Shown piece after piece: positions 46,140 through 54,981 of a stretch of 64,000 bases of DNA. The position numbers were made by a program, and so were the translations under genes. Below the pieces are notes generated by a model. That model was not told the DNA's origin. It did no database searches and saw only the letters and a program-made list of their open reading frames with translations. Numbering within the stretch: position 1 is the stretch's first letter; the number at the start of each line of letters is the position of its first letter. The stretch lies in NCBI GenBank assembly GCA_021647465.1, contig JAKIUQ010000005.1, positions 1-64,000 of the forward strand, in the 5' to 3' direction. The stretch comes from Emcibacter sp. (GTDB lineage: Bacteria > Pseudomonadota > Alphaproteobacteria > Sphingomonadales > Emcibacteraceae).

Positions 46140-47570
46140 ATGAGTGTTCTGAAATATGTAGAATTGACGTTGCCGATGATATTGGCTTCTTTAACATTCT
46201 ATGTTCCCTGGGCTGTTTCTGCGGATGAGCTGGACGGCGCGAAAATCTATCAACAGCATTGTGCGTCTTGTCATGGCGAGAAACTTGAGGGCGGCATTGG
46301 CAGCAGTTTTCTGAATCATATCTGGAATTACGGCAGTCATCCACAGCTGATCGGCATGAACATCAAATTCGGCATCCCAAATCTGGAAATGCCTGCTTTC
46401 AAAGAGACATTAAACGATGAACAAATCGGGGCCGTAGTTGCGTATATTGTGGAACAGGACGCCAAATCAGAACTGGCCGCACCAAAGGTACCCGGTCATA
46501 TCAAAACCGAACATTATAATTTTAAAGTTGATATTCTGGCTGACAATATTCCAAGCCCCTGGGCTATTGCCTTTATCGATGAAAATAAGGCCTTGATAAC
46601 AGAACAATCCGGAAAATTATATCTGATGCTTAACGGGGTTGTGCAAAAGGATGTCATCAAAGATACGCCAGATGATATAGCGCTGGGCGGACAGGGCGGG
46701 TTGCTTGATGTGGCCCTTGATCCTGATTATGGGGATAATGGCTGGATATATCTGTCTTATAGCCATGGCCTTGGTGCCGATGGCATCTTAAGCAAGGCAA
46801 AAGTTATGACCCGAGTTGTGCGAGGACGGATCAGGGACGGACTTTGGGTTGATCAGCAGGTTATATTTCAGGCTGACGAAAAATTTTATAGCAAGTCCCG
46901 GGGCCATTTTGGGTCACGCTTTACATTTGATGAAAAAGGTCATCTCTATTTTTCCATTGGTGATCGCCGGGTACCGAAGCAGGCGCAGGATTTATCCCGT
47001 CCCAATGGTAAAATACACCGGATAAATACAGACGGCACTATCCCCGAAGATAATCCGTTTGCAGGGCGTTCTGGTGCATTGCCGTCTATTTTCAGCTATG
47101 GAAACCGCAACCCTCAAGGGATGGCCACTCATCCGGCAACGGGGGATATATGGTCTGCGGAACATGGCCCTATGGGCGGTGACGAGCTAAATCACATTCG
47201 GGCGGGCAAAAATTATGGTTGGCCGGAAATCACTTATGGTGTGAATTATAACGGCACGACTATTTCTGAATTTACGGCCAAACCGGGCATGGAACAACCC
47301 GTTATCCATTGGACGCCGTCAATTGCTGTGGCGGATATTGATTTTTATAATAATGCCGCATTGCCTGAATGGCAAAACAACCTGTTGGTATCGTCTTTAA
47401 AATACCGTGATTTGCGGCGCCTTGTCATTGAAGGTGATAAAGTCGTCCATCGGGAAATGATTTTAAAGGGGATTGGCAGAATACGCAGTGTCACCGTATC
47501 GCCGTCCGGTGCCATATATCTTCTTCTCGAAGACCCACCGTTGATCTTGCGATTGACGCCAGAATCTTGA
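46140..47570 (+). CDS. Cytochrome c / PQQ-type sugar dehydrogenase fusion
   Basis: 476 residues. A signal peptide (LTLPMILASLTFYVPWAVSA) leads to a cytochrome c domain with C41-A-S-C44-H45 and a likely distal Met in GIPNLEMPAFKETL. From about residue 125 a six-bladed glucose/sorbosone dehydrogenase domain follows (SPWAIAFIDENKALITEQSGKLY, QGGLLDVALDPDY, YGNRNPQGMATHP, AEHGPMGGDELNHI, GKNYGWP). It would oxidise a sugar or aldose in the periplasm with PQQ and pass electrons to its own haem. No PQQ biosynthesis genes are in the window. ATG 46140 has GGAGG five bases upstream. Confidence 0.9.
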   Translation: MSVLKYVELTLPMILASLTFYVPWAVSADELDGAKIYQQHCASCHGEKLEGGIGSSFLNHIWNYGSHPQLIGMNIKFGIPNLEMPAFKETLNDEQIGAVVAYIVEQDAKSELAAPKVPGHIKTEHYNFKVDILADNIPSPWAIAFIDENKALITEQSGKLYLMLNGVVQKDVIKDTPDDIALGGQGGLLDVALDPDYGDNGWIYLSYSHGLGADGILSKAKVMTRVVRGRIRDGLWVDQQVIFQADEKFYSKSRGHFGSRFTFDEKGHLYFSIGDRRVPKQAQDLSRPNGKIHRINTDGTIPEDNPFAGRSGALPSIFSYGNRNPQGMATHPATGDIWSAEHGPMGGDELNHIRAGKNYGWPEITYGVNYNGTTISEFTAKPGMEQPVIHWTPSIAVADIDFYNNAALPEWQNNLLVSSLKYRDLRRLVIEGDKVVHREMILKGIGRIRSVTVSPSGAIYLLLEDPPLILRLTPES

Positions 47571-47584
47571 CCGGGTACCGGAAT

Positions 47585-48379
47585 TTACCCGTTTAACTGC
47601 ATACCGCCGTCAACAACGAACTGCCCGCCTGTGATATGTTTTGCTTCGTCAGAGGCCAAGAACAGAACCATATAGGCGATGTCATCCACATCGCCAAATT
47701 CACCTAAGGGAATTTTGTCCAGAAATCCCTGTTTCATAAGGTCTATGGGGACATTCATCTTGTTGGAGGCTTCCACAAATAAATTCTCGAGCATCGGGGT
47801 TCTGATCTGGCCGGGGTGAACGCTGTTACAGCGCACTTTGGAGCCGGTAACGGCGCAATGCAGGGCCACGGACATGGTCAATTGCCGCACGGCCGCTTTG
47901 CTCGCGCCGTAAGATGTGATGAAAGGGGTCGCCACCAATGCGGCAATGGATGACATGTTAATGATGGAACCACCGCCGCCTTTGCGCATATAGTCAATGG
48001 CGTATTTGCAGCCCAGAAAGACACTGTCGCCATTGATTCTCTGAATTTTCTGCCATTCGGCAAGGGACGTTGTTTCCGGGTCTGTGCCTAAACCATCACC
48101 GCTTATGCCGGCATTATTTACCAGAACATCAAGGCGGCCATGTTTTTCATAAATGAGACGCGTTATTTCCTGCCACCTGTCTTCACGGGCAACATCCTGC
48201 GTCATGAATTCGGCACCGATTTCCTCAGCTGCCTCTTGACCCTTATCATCGTTAATATCCGTGATAATCGTGATGGCGCCTTCTTCTGCCATACGCCTTG
48301 CAATGCCCAGACCCAGCCCGGAAGCGCCGCCGGTAATCAGGGTGACTTTTCCCTTAACACGTTGATATGTTTCACTCAT
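47585..48379 (-). CDS. SDR-family oxidoreductase
   Basis: 264 residues of the classical short-chain dehydrogenase type: nucleotide motif TGGASGLGLG at about 16-25, NNAGISG, a catalytic Ser in INMSSIAAL and YGASKAAV with Tyr and Lys. An acidic residue follows the second strand (TDIND), which favours NAD(H). It overlaps its upstream neighbour by eight bases and is the last gene of the ThDP-enzyme cluster. The substrate is unknown. Confidence 0.9.
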   Translation of the reverse strand: MSETYQRVKGKVTLITGGASGLGLGIARRMAEEGAITIITDINDDKGQEAAEEIGAEFMTQDVAREDRWQEITRLIYEKHGRLDVLVNNAGISGDGLGTDPETTSLAEWQKIQRINGDSVFLGCKYAIDYMRKGGGGSIINMSSIAALVATPFITSYGASKAAVRQLTMSVALHCAVTGSKVRCNSVHPGQIRTPMLENLFVEASNKMNVPIDLMKQGFLDKIPLGEFGDVDDIAYMVLFLASDEAKHITGGQFVVDGGMQLNG

Positions 48380-49178
48380 TATTCGTTTCCTCAGCCGTAT
48401 GTTGCGCGGGGATGCCGGCCAGCTGGCCGCCGTCTATTACCATTTGGTGTCCTGTGATCATAGCGGCTTCGGGTGAGCATAGAAATAATATGGCCGATGA
48501 AATATCGGATGGTACGGCTACGCGGCCAATAGGCACTTGGGTTGCCATACCGTCCAGCATGACTTGGCGGCTGTCAAAGCTATCGGCAATAGGGTCAAGC
48601 ATTTCCGTATCCACATAGGTTGGATGTATGCTGTTGCAGCGAATGTCATACCCCTTGCCTGCGCAATATAGTGCCAAAGATTTTGTCAGCATTGTAACGC
48701 CGCCTTTAGAGGCACTATATCCCGCAATATCTTCCCCGCCGACCAAGCCGGCAATAGAAGAAATATTGACAATGGCCCCGGGATTTTTGGATGTTTTCAT
48801 CAATTTAATGGCTTTTTGGCACCCCAGAAATGGCCCTGTCAGATTCACGGATATCATGGCGTTCCAATGATCCAATGGCATATCTTCGAAATTATCCGCG
48901 AATCCAATACCGGCACAATTGATCAAAATATCAAGGCCACCAAAGGTTTCTTTTGCACAGGTCATGACATCAATCCAGTTTTCTTCTGAACTGACGTCCA
49001 GTTTAAAACCGATTGAATCCGTGTGCAGTCCTTCCGCGACTTCTGTGGCTTTATCAAAATTAATATCGGCCACTATGACGTGACAGCCCGCCTTTGCCAA
49101 TTGGGCGGCTGTCTCGCAGCCGATACCGGACGCGCCGCCTGTCACAATGGCTATTTTTCCTGAAAAATTGGACGTCAT
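48372..49178 (-). CDS. SDR-family oxidoreductase
   Basis: 268 residues, also classical SDR: TGGASGIGCE, NCAGIGFAD, a catalytic serine in VNISSIAGL, and YSASKGGV with the Tyr-Lys pair. DIN after the second strand favours NAD(H). It resembles the next gene downstream strongly enough to suggest tandem duplication, yet the two differ in the substrate loop after the Tyr-Lys pair. A strong AAAGGAGA site precedes the ATG. The gene follows the ThDP enzyme by 45 bases. Confidence 0.9.
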   Translation of the reverse strand: MTSNFSGKIAIVTGGASGIGCETAAQLAKAGCHVIVADINFDKATEVAEGLHTDSIGFKLDVSSEENWIDVMTCAKETFGGLDILINCAGIGFADNFEDMPLDHWNAMISVNLTGPFLGCQKAIKLMKTSKNPGAIVNISSIAGLVGGEDIAGYSASKGGVTMLTKSLALYCAGKGYDIRCNSIHPTYVDTEMLDPIADSFDSRQVMLDGMATQVPIGRVAVPSDISSAILFLCSPEAAMITGHQMVIDGGQLAGIPAQHTAEETNNE

Positions 49179-49223
49179 AATTTAATCTCCTTTCAACGAT
49201 GTTCTGGACAACGAGATATCTGG

Positions 49224-50942
49224 TTATGGATGTACTGGTGAAAATTCGATATTTTCAAAAACAACACCAAGCCAGAAAAAATCCATAGGATGCTCTGTAA
49301 AGTCGACTTGCAAATCCAACACAACCGGCCTGTTGGCTTTCAAGGCACGGTTAAAGGCATCGGGCAGGCTCTCCAGGGTCACTTCCTCGCCGAGACAGCC
49401 ATAGCTTTTTGCCAGATCAGCGAATTTCACATTGGTTAGGGTTTGACCGAATTCCTTATTATCAAACAAGGCTTCCCCAAATGGCCGATACATGCCCCAG
49501 CATGAATCATTAAAGACGATCGTGATGATGTTCAAGCCGCAGCGTGCCGCGGTTTCCAGCTCCTGACCCGTACAGCACATAGCGCCGTCCCCCGTCACAA
49601 GAACAACGGGGCGATCCGGGTTGAGAAGCTTGGCAGCATTGGCAAAAGGCAGACCAAAGCCCAGATGTCCCATGCCCGGCGCAAAAAGATAGTTTTTGGG
49701 GTGTGTAGAACGAAAAAAACTATGGCCCCATTCCATGGTTTGTCCGCCGTCAACAACGACAATGGCATCCTCTGGAATTAACGTGGAAATTGCGCGCGCT
49801 GCGGCCGCTTCATTAAGGATATTGGTGTCTTTAGTTGTATTCTGATCCGCGATATCGTTGATTTCTTTGCGATATGCTCTGTGAGTGGATAAAACGTCCT
49901 GCAGCCATTTCTGGTCGTTCTTAAAGGTTTTTTCTTTTAGCGCGGCATTAAGCAGTTTTAAAAATTCCTTTGCATCCGCTACCAACCCCATTGCCAGCGG
50001 AACGCAGCGTCCCAGAGTTTCACTGTCAATATCCACCTGAATGATTTTCTGGCCCTCTATCATGGGGTATAGGGGCGGTTTGTTCACAGCGATCCAGCTG
50101 GAAAATTTGCAGCCTACGGACAGGATGACGTCGGCCTCCTGCAAGGCCTTTAGGGCACCGCGTCCAGCAAGAATACCGCCGCAGCCCGTATATGACTTGT
50201 AATCATCCGGTATGATCCCCCGGCCATTCATTGTCGCCGTTGCTGCAAAGCCGGTAATATCCACCAATTCGCGGAATTCATCCACACCATCTGATCGCGC
50301 GACACCGCCGCCGGCAAGCAGGACGGGACGGGAAGCATTGAGAAGAAGGTCAACCACCTGATTCATCGCGGCGGTATCAGGGACAGGGCGCGGAATATCA
50401 ATGGAGGGGATGCTGCTGAGAATATGTTCAACAGCGCCGGCACCAATATCGACCGGAATATCCAAATGCACAGGGCCGGGTCGGCCTGACCGCGCAATAT
50501 GGATGGCCCGTTCGATTAATTCTGCCGCCCTGTCGGCATACCTTATGGTCGCGCTCCATTTGGTGATCGACTTATAGAGGGCAATATGATCCGCCTGCTG
50601 AAGCTGATCTTTGCCGGGGTCAATGGTACGGGATGGATTATTAGGCGTTAAAACCAAAAGCGGGATATTATCCGCCCATGCCGCCGCCACACCGGGCAGC
50701 ATGTTGGTGGCGCCCGGCCCGACAGTGCCAAAACACACCCCCATGGAATTTGTCAGTTTTCCAATGGCGTGGGCCATATGGCCCGCGGCCTCTTCATGGC
50801 GGGTTGTGATATAGTTAAAATACGGGTCACGCGAGGCACCATCCATAACCATGCTTAATTGCGCGGCGGGAAGGCAGAAAATATTCTTGATTTCGTGCTT
50901 TTTGAGTATTTTAAGTAAAATACTGCTAACTGTATCTGTCAT
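49224..50942 (-). CDS. Thiamine-diphosphate enzyme, acetolactate-synthase-like
   Basis: 572 residues with all three domains of the AHAS/benzoylformate decarboxylase superfamily. Catalytic Glu50 lies in TTRHEEAAGH. A central domain contains PVLLAGGGVARSDG. The cofactor motif begins GDGAMCCTGQELETAARCG and ends with NDS. Bound glutamine and FAD-type motifs of true acetolactate synthases are unclear, and no small subunit lies nearby, so carboligation or cleavage of another 2-keto acid or diketone is possible. ATG 50942 has GGAG six bases upstream. Upstream lie two dyads that may bind a regulator. Confidence 0.88.
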   Translation of the reverse strand: MTDTVSSILLKILKKHEIKNIFCLPAAQLSMVMDGASRDPYFNYITTRHEEAAGHMAHAIGKLTNSMGVCFGTVGPGATNMLPGVAAAWADNIPLLVLTPNNPSRTIDPGKDQLQQADHIALYKSITKWSATIRYADRAAELIERAIHIARSGRPGPVHLDIPVDIGAGAVEHILSSIPSIDIPRPVPDTAAMNQVVDLLLNASRPVLLAGGGVARSDGVDEFRELVDITGFAATATMNGRGIIPDDYKSYTGCGGILAGRGALKALQEADVILSVGCKFSSWIAVNKPPLYPMIEGQKIIQVDIDSETLGRCVPLAMGLVADAKEFLKLLNAALKEKTFKNDQKWLQDVLSTHRAYRKEINDIADQNTTKDTNILNEAAAARAISTLIPEDAIVVVDGGQTMEWGHSFFRSTHPKNYLFAPGMGHLGFGLPFANAAKLLNPDRPVVLVTGDGAMCCTGQELETAARCGLNIITIVFNDSCWGMYRPFGEALFDNKEFGQTLTNVKFADLAKSYGCLGEEVTLESLPDAFNRALKANRPVVLDLQVDFTEHPMDFFWLGVVFENIEFSPVHP

Positions 50943-50959
50943 GTCATTCTCCAAATCGT

Positions 50960-50975
50960 ATATTTTTAAAAATAT
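50960..50975. promoter_or_regulatory. 16-bp palindrome before the ThDP enzyme gene
   Basis: ATATTTTTAAAAATAT is a perfect dyad immediately upstream of the ribosome site of the gene starting at 50942. AT-rich dyads arise easily by chance, but the position suits an operator. Confidence 0.3.
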
Positions 50976-51035
50976 TTCCCTGAATGTTGTGCAGATATTT
51001 CAGCTTTCGCATATCTTTTCTTGGTTAGAACATCG

Positions 51036-51055
51036 TAATATATACCCATATATTA
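51036..51055. promoter_or_regulatory. Interrupted dyad between cupin and ThDP genes
   Basis: TAATATAT (51036-51043) and ATATATTA (51048-51055) are exact inverted repeats separated by ACCC. Dyads of this size and spacing are typical for LuxR-type or other dimeric regulators. A LuxR-type gene lies one gene upstream. Confidence 0.3.
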
Positions 51056-51084
51056 ACGGCGATTAATCATCCTTTTGGATGTAT

Positions 51085-51567
51085 TTACTTGAATGTATTT
51101 ACGATGGTAATATGGTCTGCGGCATTATTTTTTTGTGCCATTTCATACATAAATCTGCCATCTACAACGACGGCGATGCTGCCATCTTCGTGGTAGCCGA
51201 CCAAGGGGCCATGGACGACCGCAAACATGGTAACGCCGCCGGGTGAGGTTGGCTCATGAATGGAGCCGCCTGATTCTATGGCATAGCTGCCAACGCCGCC
51301 GCGATCATCGTCACCGTAACCAAATTCACCCTCTATCACATAGACCTCAATGCCGCCAATATGATGATGAACGGGGGCCGTGATACCCGGGTCAACTTTT
51401 AAAATCATGGTAAAGCCACCCGTTAACTCGTTAATATTCAAGAGTTTAAAATATGTTCCAGGCATAACCCATTCATTCCAGGCCAGATTCTCTGGATTAA
51501 AAAAGACCGGACGATCCGGCGTATTGGATTTTACAATATTTTTTATGGTTAAGGCTGTATCAGACAT
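51085..51567 (-). CDS. Cupin-domain protein, 2,4'-dihydroxyacetophenone dioxygenase-like
   Basis: 160 residues forming a single cupin barrel. The metal motif is spread over PVHHHIGGIEVYVIEGEFGY (two or three His plus Glu) and GGSIHEPTSP (last His). The order MPGTYFKLLNINELTGGFTMILKVDPG resembles the dioxygenase family that cleaves aryl hydroxyketones, where a metal bound by His residues splits a C-C bond. That is a resemblance recalled from the family; the substrate is not read from sequence. It is followed by the ThDP enzyme and SDRs. Confidence 0.75.
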   Translation of the reverse strand: MSDTALTIKNIVKSNTPDRPVFFNPENLAWNEWVMPGTYFKLLNINELTGGFTMILKVDPGITAPVHHHIGGIEVYVIEGEFGYGDDDRGGVGSYAIESGGSIHEPTSPGGVTMFAVVHGPLVGYHEDGSIAVVVDGRFMYEMAQKNNAADHITIVNTFK

Positions 51568-51652
51568 ATGCTTATTTCCTTTATTGAATAATAAAGAAAA
51601 TATAAAAGCTTCTGCGCGCTATTCCTATGACGGAAAGTACCTATTTTAAGGT

Positions 51653-52774
51653 TTATTGATATTGCGCGGGGGCCAGTTTATAGGCGAGGCTGGTTCTGTT
51701 TTTAACATCCGTCTTGGCGTAAATAGACCTTAGATGATTTTCAACCGTACGAATGCTGATGCATAATTTAGCTGAAATCTGTGGACTGGTCATGCCCATG
51801 ACAATCAGGCTGGTAATGTCAATTTCCCGCTGTGTCAGATTATATTTTTCTATTTCCAGCGGATTAATATTCGCCTGCGTTGGACGATGGGTATTCAGAA
51901 TGATGCGTTTGCCCTGATTTTGTATTTCGGGCGTTATCATTCGGGCGACGATTTTTATCCCTCTATGATCAAATTCAACTTTTTTTGCCGGGGAAAGATT
52001 CATATGGGAAATATAGGCACTCAGCACAGTCATAAGATCATTATCAAGGTCTGAATAATCGTTTGCGCCATTTTGGGTAAGTGTTAAATGGCTTTGACCG
52101 GCATGGTTGGCAAAAACAATCTGGTAATTATTGTCGAGGATAACAAGCCCCGTGTCGGAAATCTGTTGCTTGAGGTGCGAGACGATGATGTTATGGTCAT
52201 CCATCTGGGTTTTTAATTCCAGATTATTTAAAATATTATAAAGTGCCGGACCAAAACAGGAAGAAATCTGCGCATCTTTTTCCTTAAAGCTATTGTTGCA
52301 ATATCTGTGAAATCCTAAAATATAAACCAGTGAATTATCCGTATTGGAGGGAATGCCGGTCGCAAGAACCTGCCGGATGGAATTGGGGCGCAGGAATTCA
52401 TTGTAATATTGACCACTGGAAAATTGCCGGAAATCAATGATATTATCCAATGCGAAGGTAAAGCTCTTGGAGATGCCCAGACTGTGATTTGATTTTGCGG
52501 CATTAAAGGCATGAGGCAATACAGGATCATTACCTTGAAATTGTTTTTCATATTTTGAGTTGATTTTTTGATCAATATTATGGCAAATAAAATTTTGGGC
52601 TGATATGCCAAGATCATGCTTTTTTAATATGGCAAAAATGCTGGTTTCTGCACCAATAAGCCGTGACAGCGGGGCAAGTATATTGCTGTTTATATCCTTA
52701 AAACGAGATGTATCTGCGATTTTGTCATTAATTTTGTAATATTCAGACACATCCAAACTACTTGAATGTTGCAT
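51653..52774 (-). CDS. LuxR-type response regulator with sensor-like N-terminus
   Basis: 373 residues. The C-terminal 65 residues form a LuxR/FixJ helix-turn-helix (YNLTQREIDITSLIVMGMTSPQISAKLCISIRTVENHLRSIYAKTDVKNRTSLAYKL). The first 190 residues resemble a GAF-like fold. The middle region (SDTGLVILDNNYQIVFANHAGQSHL, about 200-230) is a PAS core. No phosphoacceptor receiver and no membrane segment is visible, so it probably senses a small cytoplasmic ligand. Its position just before the cupin gene on the same strand suggests it activates the cluster. Confidence 0.88.
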   Translation of the reverse strand: MQHSSSLDVSEYYKINDKIADTSRFKDINSNILAPLSRLIGAETSIFAILKKHDLGISAQNFICHNIDQKINSKYEKQFQGNDPVLPHAFNAAKSNHSLGISKSFTFALDNIIDFRQFSSGQYYNEFLRPNSIRQVLATGIPSNTDNSLVYILGFHRYCNNSFKEKDAQISSCFGPALYNILNNLELKTQMDDHNIIVSHLKQQISDTGLVILDNNYQIVFANHAGQSHLTLTQNGANDYSDLDNDLMTVLSAYISHMNLSPAKKVEFDHRGIKIVARMITPEIQNQGKRIILNTHRPTQANINPLEIEKYNLTQREIDITSLIVMGMTSPQISAKLCISIRTVENHLRSIYAKTDVKNRTSLAYKLAPAQYQ

Positions 52775-52953
52775 GGCTGTTTCCCTGAGCTGGTTCCCTG
52801 ATCTTCGCCGTATCTTTAAATTGATTTTTTATTTTTTGTTAAAAAAAGAATACGTATTTCTGTAGTTTATAGCATAATTATATCAAGTTTTTGGTAAAAA
52901 ATAAAATAAAATCTTATGGTGGCAGAATTGCGTGAAATTTGCCGGTCCTGATC

Positions 52954-54585
52954 TTAAGAACTCAGGCAATCTTTATATTGATCACGAAGCGCGGTTTTTT
53001 TAATCTTTCCCGTGGCGGTAAGGGGCAGTTCATCGACGATGAAAACAGCGTCCGGCATCCACCATTTGGCTATTTTGCCCTTGAGAAAATCAAGGACTTC
53101 CTCTTCTGTCAATGTCTGGTCTGGTGCGGGTTTTATGACAAGAATGGGGCGTTCTTCCCATTTGGGGTGATAGATTCCCACCACACCGGCCTGCATCACC
53201 TTGGGATGAGCAACGGCCAGATTTTCGATATCAATAGAACTGATCCATTCGCCGCCGGATTTGATGACATCTTTGGCTCGGTCTGTAATTTTTATGTAAC
53301 CATATTGATCTATGGTCACCACGTCCCCGGTCGGGAACCAGCCATCTTTATCAAGAATTTCGCCGCCTTCACTTCTGAAATAGCTGGCCGTGACCCATGG
53401 CCCGCGTACCCATAAGTCACCAAAGGCGACGCCGTCACGGGGGATGGCCTTGCCCTCTTCATCCAGAACCTTGATTTCCAGACCGAATTGCACGCGGCCT
53501 TGCTTGTCGCGAACCTCGGCCCGCTCTTTGGGCGGCAGGGCATCCGTTTGCGGGGTCGAACTGGCCACAACGCCTAAAGGACTGGTTTCGGTCATGCCCC
53601 ATAATTGCAAGACTGTGACGCCATAAGTATTGAGAAATTTCTCTGTCATGGCCTTGGGCACGGCAGAGCCGCCAATCATGGTCCGCTTCAGAGAATCAAT
53701 TTTCTTGCCGCTTTCCTCAAGATATTGAAACAGCATGGAAAATACGGTGGGCACCGCGCAGGAGAAGGTCACGCCTTCGCTTTCGATTATGTCCTGAATA
53801 TTCTCTCCATCCATTTTGGGGCCGGGCAGCACCAGTTTTGCCCCCAGCATAGCCGCCACATAAGGCAGCCCCCAGGCATTGGCGTGATACATGGGCGCTA
53901 TGGGCATGATGCTGTCATAAACCGACAGGGCATACGCGCTGTTCTGGGCCGCTGACAAGGCATGGATGATGGTGGAGCGGTGGCTGTATAAGACGCCCTT
54001 TGGGTTGCCTGTAGTGCCGCTGGTATAGCAGAGCGAGGAGGCGGCCCTCTCATCAAAGACAGGCCAGTCATATTCTGAGGTTTCTGCGGCCAGTAATTCC
54101 TCATAACATATGGCGTCCGGCAGGCTGGTTTGCGGCATATGAGCGCGATCGGTCAGAATGACGAATTTTTCAATGGATTTAAGTTCCGGCAGGATTTTTT
54201 CCACAAGTGGCACAAAGTCCAGATCAAGGAAAAGCACACGGTCTTCCGCATGATTAATAATATAGCTGATCTGGTCATTGAACAGGCGCGGGTTGGTGGT
54301 ATGCAGGACGGCCCCCATGCCAGAGACGCCGTAAAATAACTCGAAATGACGATATGTCGTCCAGGCCAGCGTGCCAATGCGGTCACCTTGCTGAATGCAA
54401 AATTGATTGATAAGGGCTTTTGAGAGCTGTTTGGCCCTTTTCTCGGCATCGGCATAAGTATAGCGATGCATGGGGCCTTCAACCGTGCGCGTTACAATCT
54501 CCATATGGCCGTGATATTCCGCCGCATAGCGTATCAGGGCGGAAATCATCAGCTCATTATCTTGCATCAATCCTGGTATCGTCAT
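52954..54585 (-). CDS. Acyl-CoA ligase (AMP-binding, fatty-acid CoA ligase type)
   Basis: 543 residues of the adenylate-forming family: activates a carboxylic acid to AMP ester, then to CoA thioester. P-loop-like YTSGTTGNPKGV, adenine motif LWGMTETSPLG, domain hinge with ITDRAKDVIKSGGEWISSI, and the catalytic Lys in PLTATGKIKKTALRD are present. Closest by pattern to medium- and long-chain fatty-acid CoA ligases. AGGAG lies nine bases upstream of the ATG. The 178-base gap to the regulator gene suggests a separate transcript. Confidence 0.92.
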   Translation of the reverse strand: MTIPGLMQDNELMISALIRYAAEYHGHMEIVTRTVEGPMHRYTYADAEKRAKQLSKALINQFCIQQGDRIGTLAWTTYRHFELFYGVSGMGAVLHTTNPRLFNDQISYIINHAEDRVLFLDLDFVPLVEKILPELKSIEKFVILTDRAHMPQTSLPDAICYEELLAAETSEYDWPVFDERAASSLCYTSGTTGNPKGVLYSHRSTIIHALSAAQNSAYALSVYDSIMPIAPMYHANAWGLPYVAAMLGAKLVLPGPKMDGENIQDIIESEGVTFSCAVPTVFSMLFQYLEESGKKIDSLKRTMIGGSAVPKAMTEKFLNTYGVTVLQLWGMTETSPLGVVASSTPQTDALPPKERAEVRDKQGRVQFGLEIKVLDEEGKAIPRDGVAFGDLWVRGPWVTASYFRSEGGEILDKDGWFPTGDVVTIDQYGYIKITDRAKDVIKSGGEWISSIDIENLAVAHPKVMQAGVVGIYHPKWEERPILVIKPAPDQTLTEEEVLDFLKGKIAKWWMPDAVFIVDELPLTATGKIKKTALRDQYKDCLSS

Positions 54586-54817
54586 AAAAAATTCACTCCT
54601 GCTTCGTCATATTTTTTGGGTATTCAAATCATGCCCGCCGAGTGTAATTTTGCCTAAAATCGCGCAAATTATATATAGCGGAGATTACTTAATTATAACC
54701 TGCGCAAAAATGAAATCATATGATGCGATAGTATTATAAAAAAACCATAGAAGCCCTGGCCTGAAATATTTTTGGAGAAAAAGCCGAAATCGGCGGGAGG
54801 TCAGGTAAGGAATTGAT

Positions 54818-54931
54818 TTAAAAAGACGCAAATAGAATAATGACAATGACACCGGCAAAAACCAATAACCATATGGCGCGCCTGTCCTGACCTTTGTTTT
54901 TGTTCTTTTTATTCCGGTGAAATTTGCTCAT
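54818..54931 (-). CDS. Small single-pass membrane protein, 37 residues
   Basis: The ORF starts MSKFHRNKKNKNKGQDRR, a strongly basic cytoplasmic segment, then has one membrane helix (IWLLVFAGVIVIILF) and stops after ASF. The ribosome site GAGGATC is eight bases before the ATG. The positive-inside pattern predicts N-in orientation. It lies 50 bases downstream of bdhA on the same strand and may be cotranscribed. I recognise no family. It fills most of the gap between bdhA and the CoA-ligase gene. Confidence 0.6.
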   Translation of the reverse strand: MSKFHRNKKNKNKGQDRRAIWLLVFAGVIVIILFASF

Positions 54932-54981
54932 TTCTGATCCTCATTATTTATTCCCATTATTTTTTGAGAATTTTTATCATT

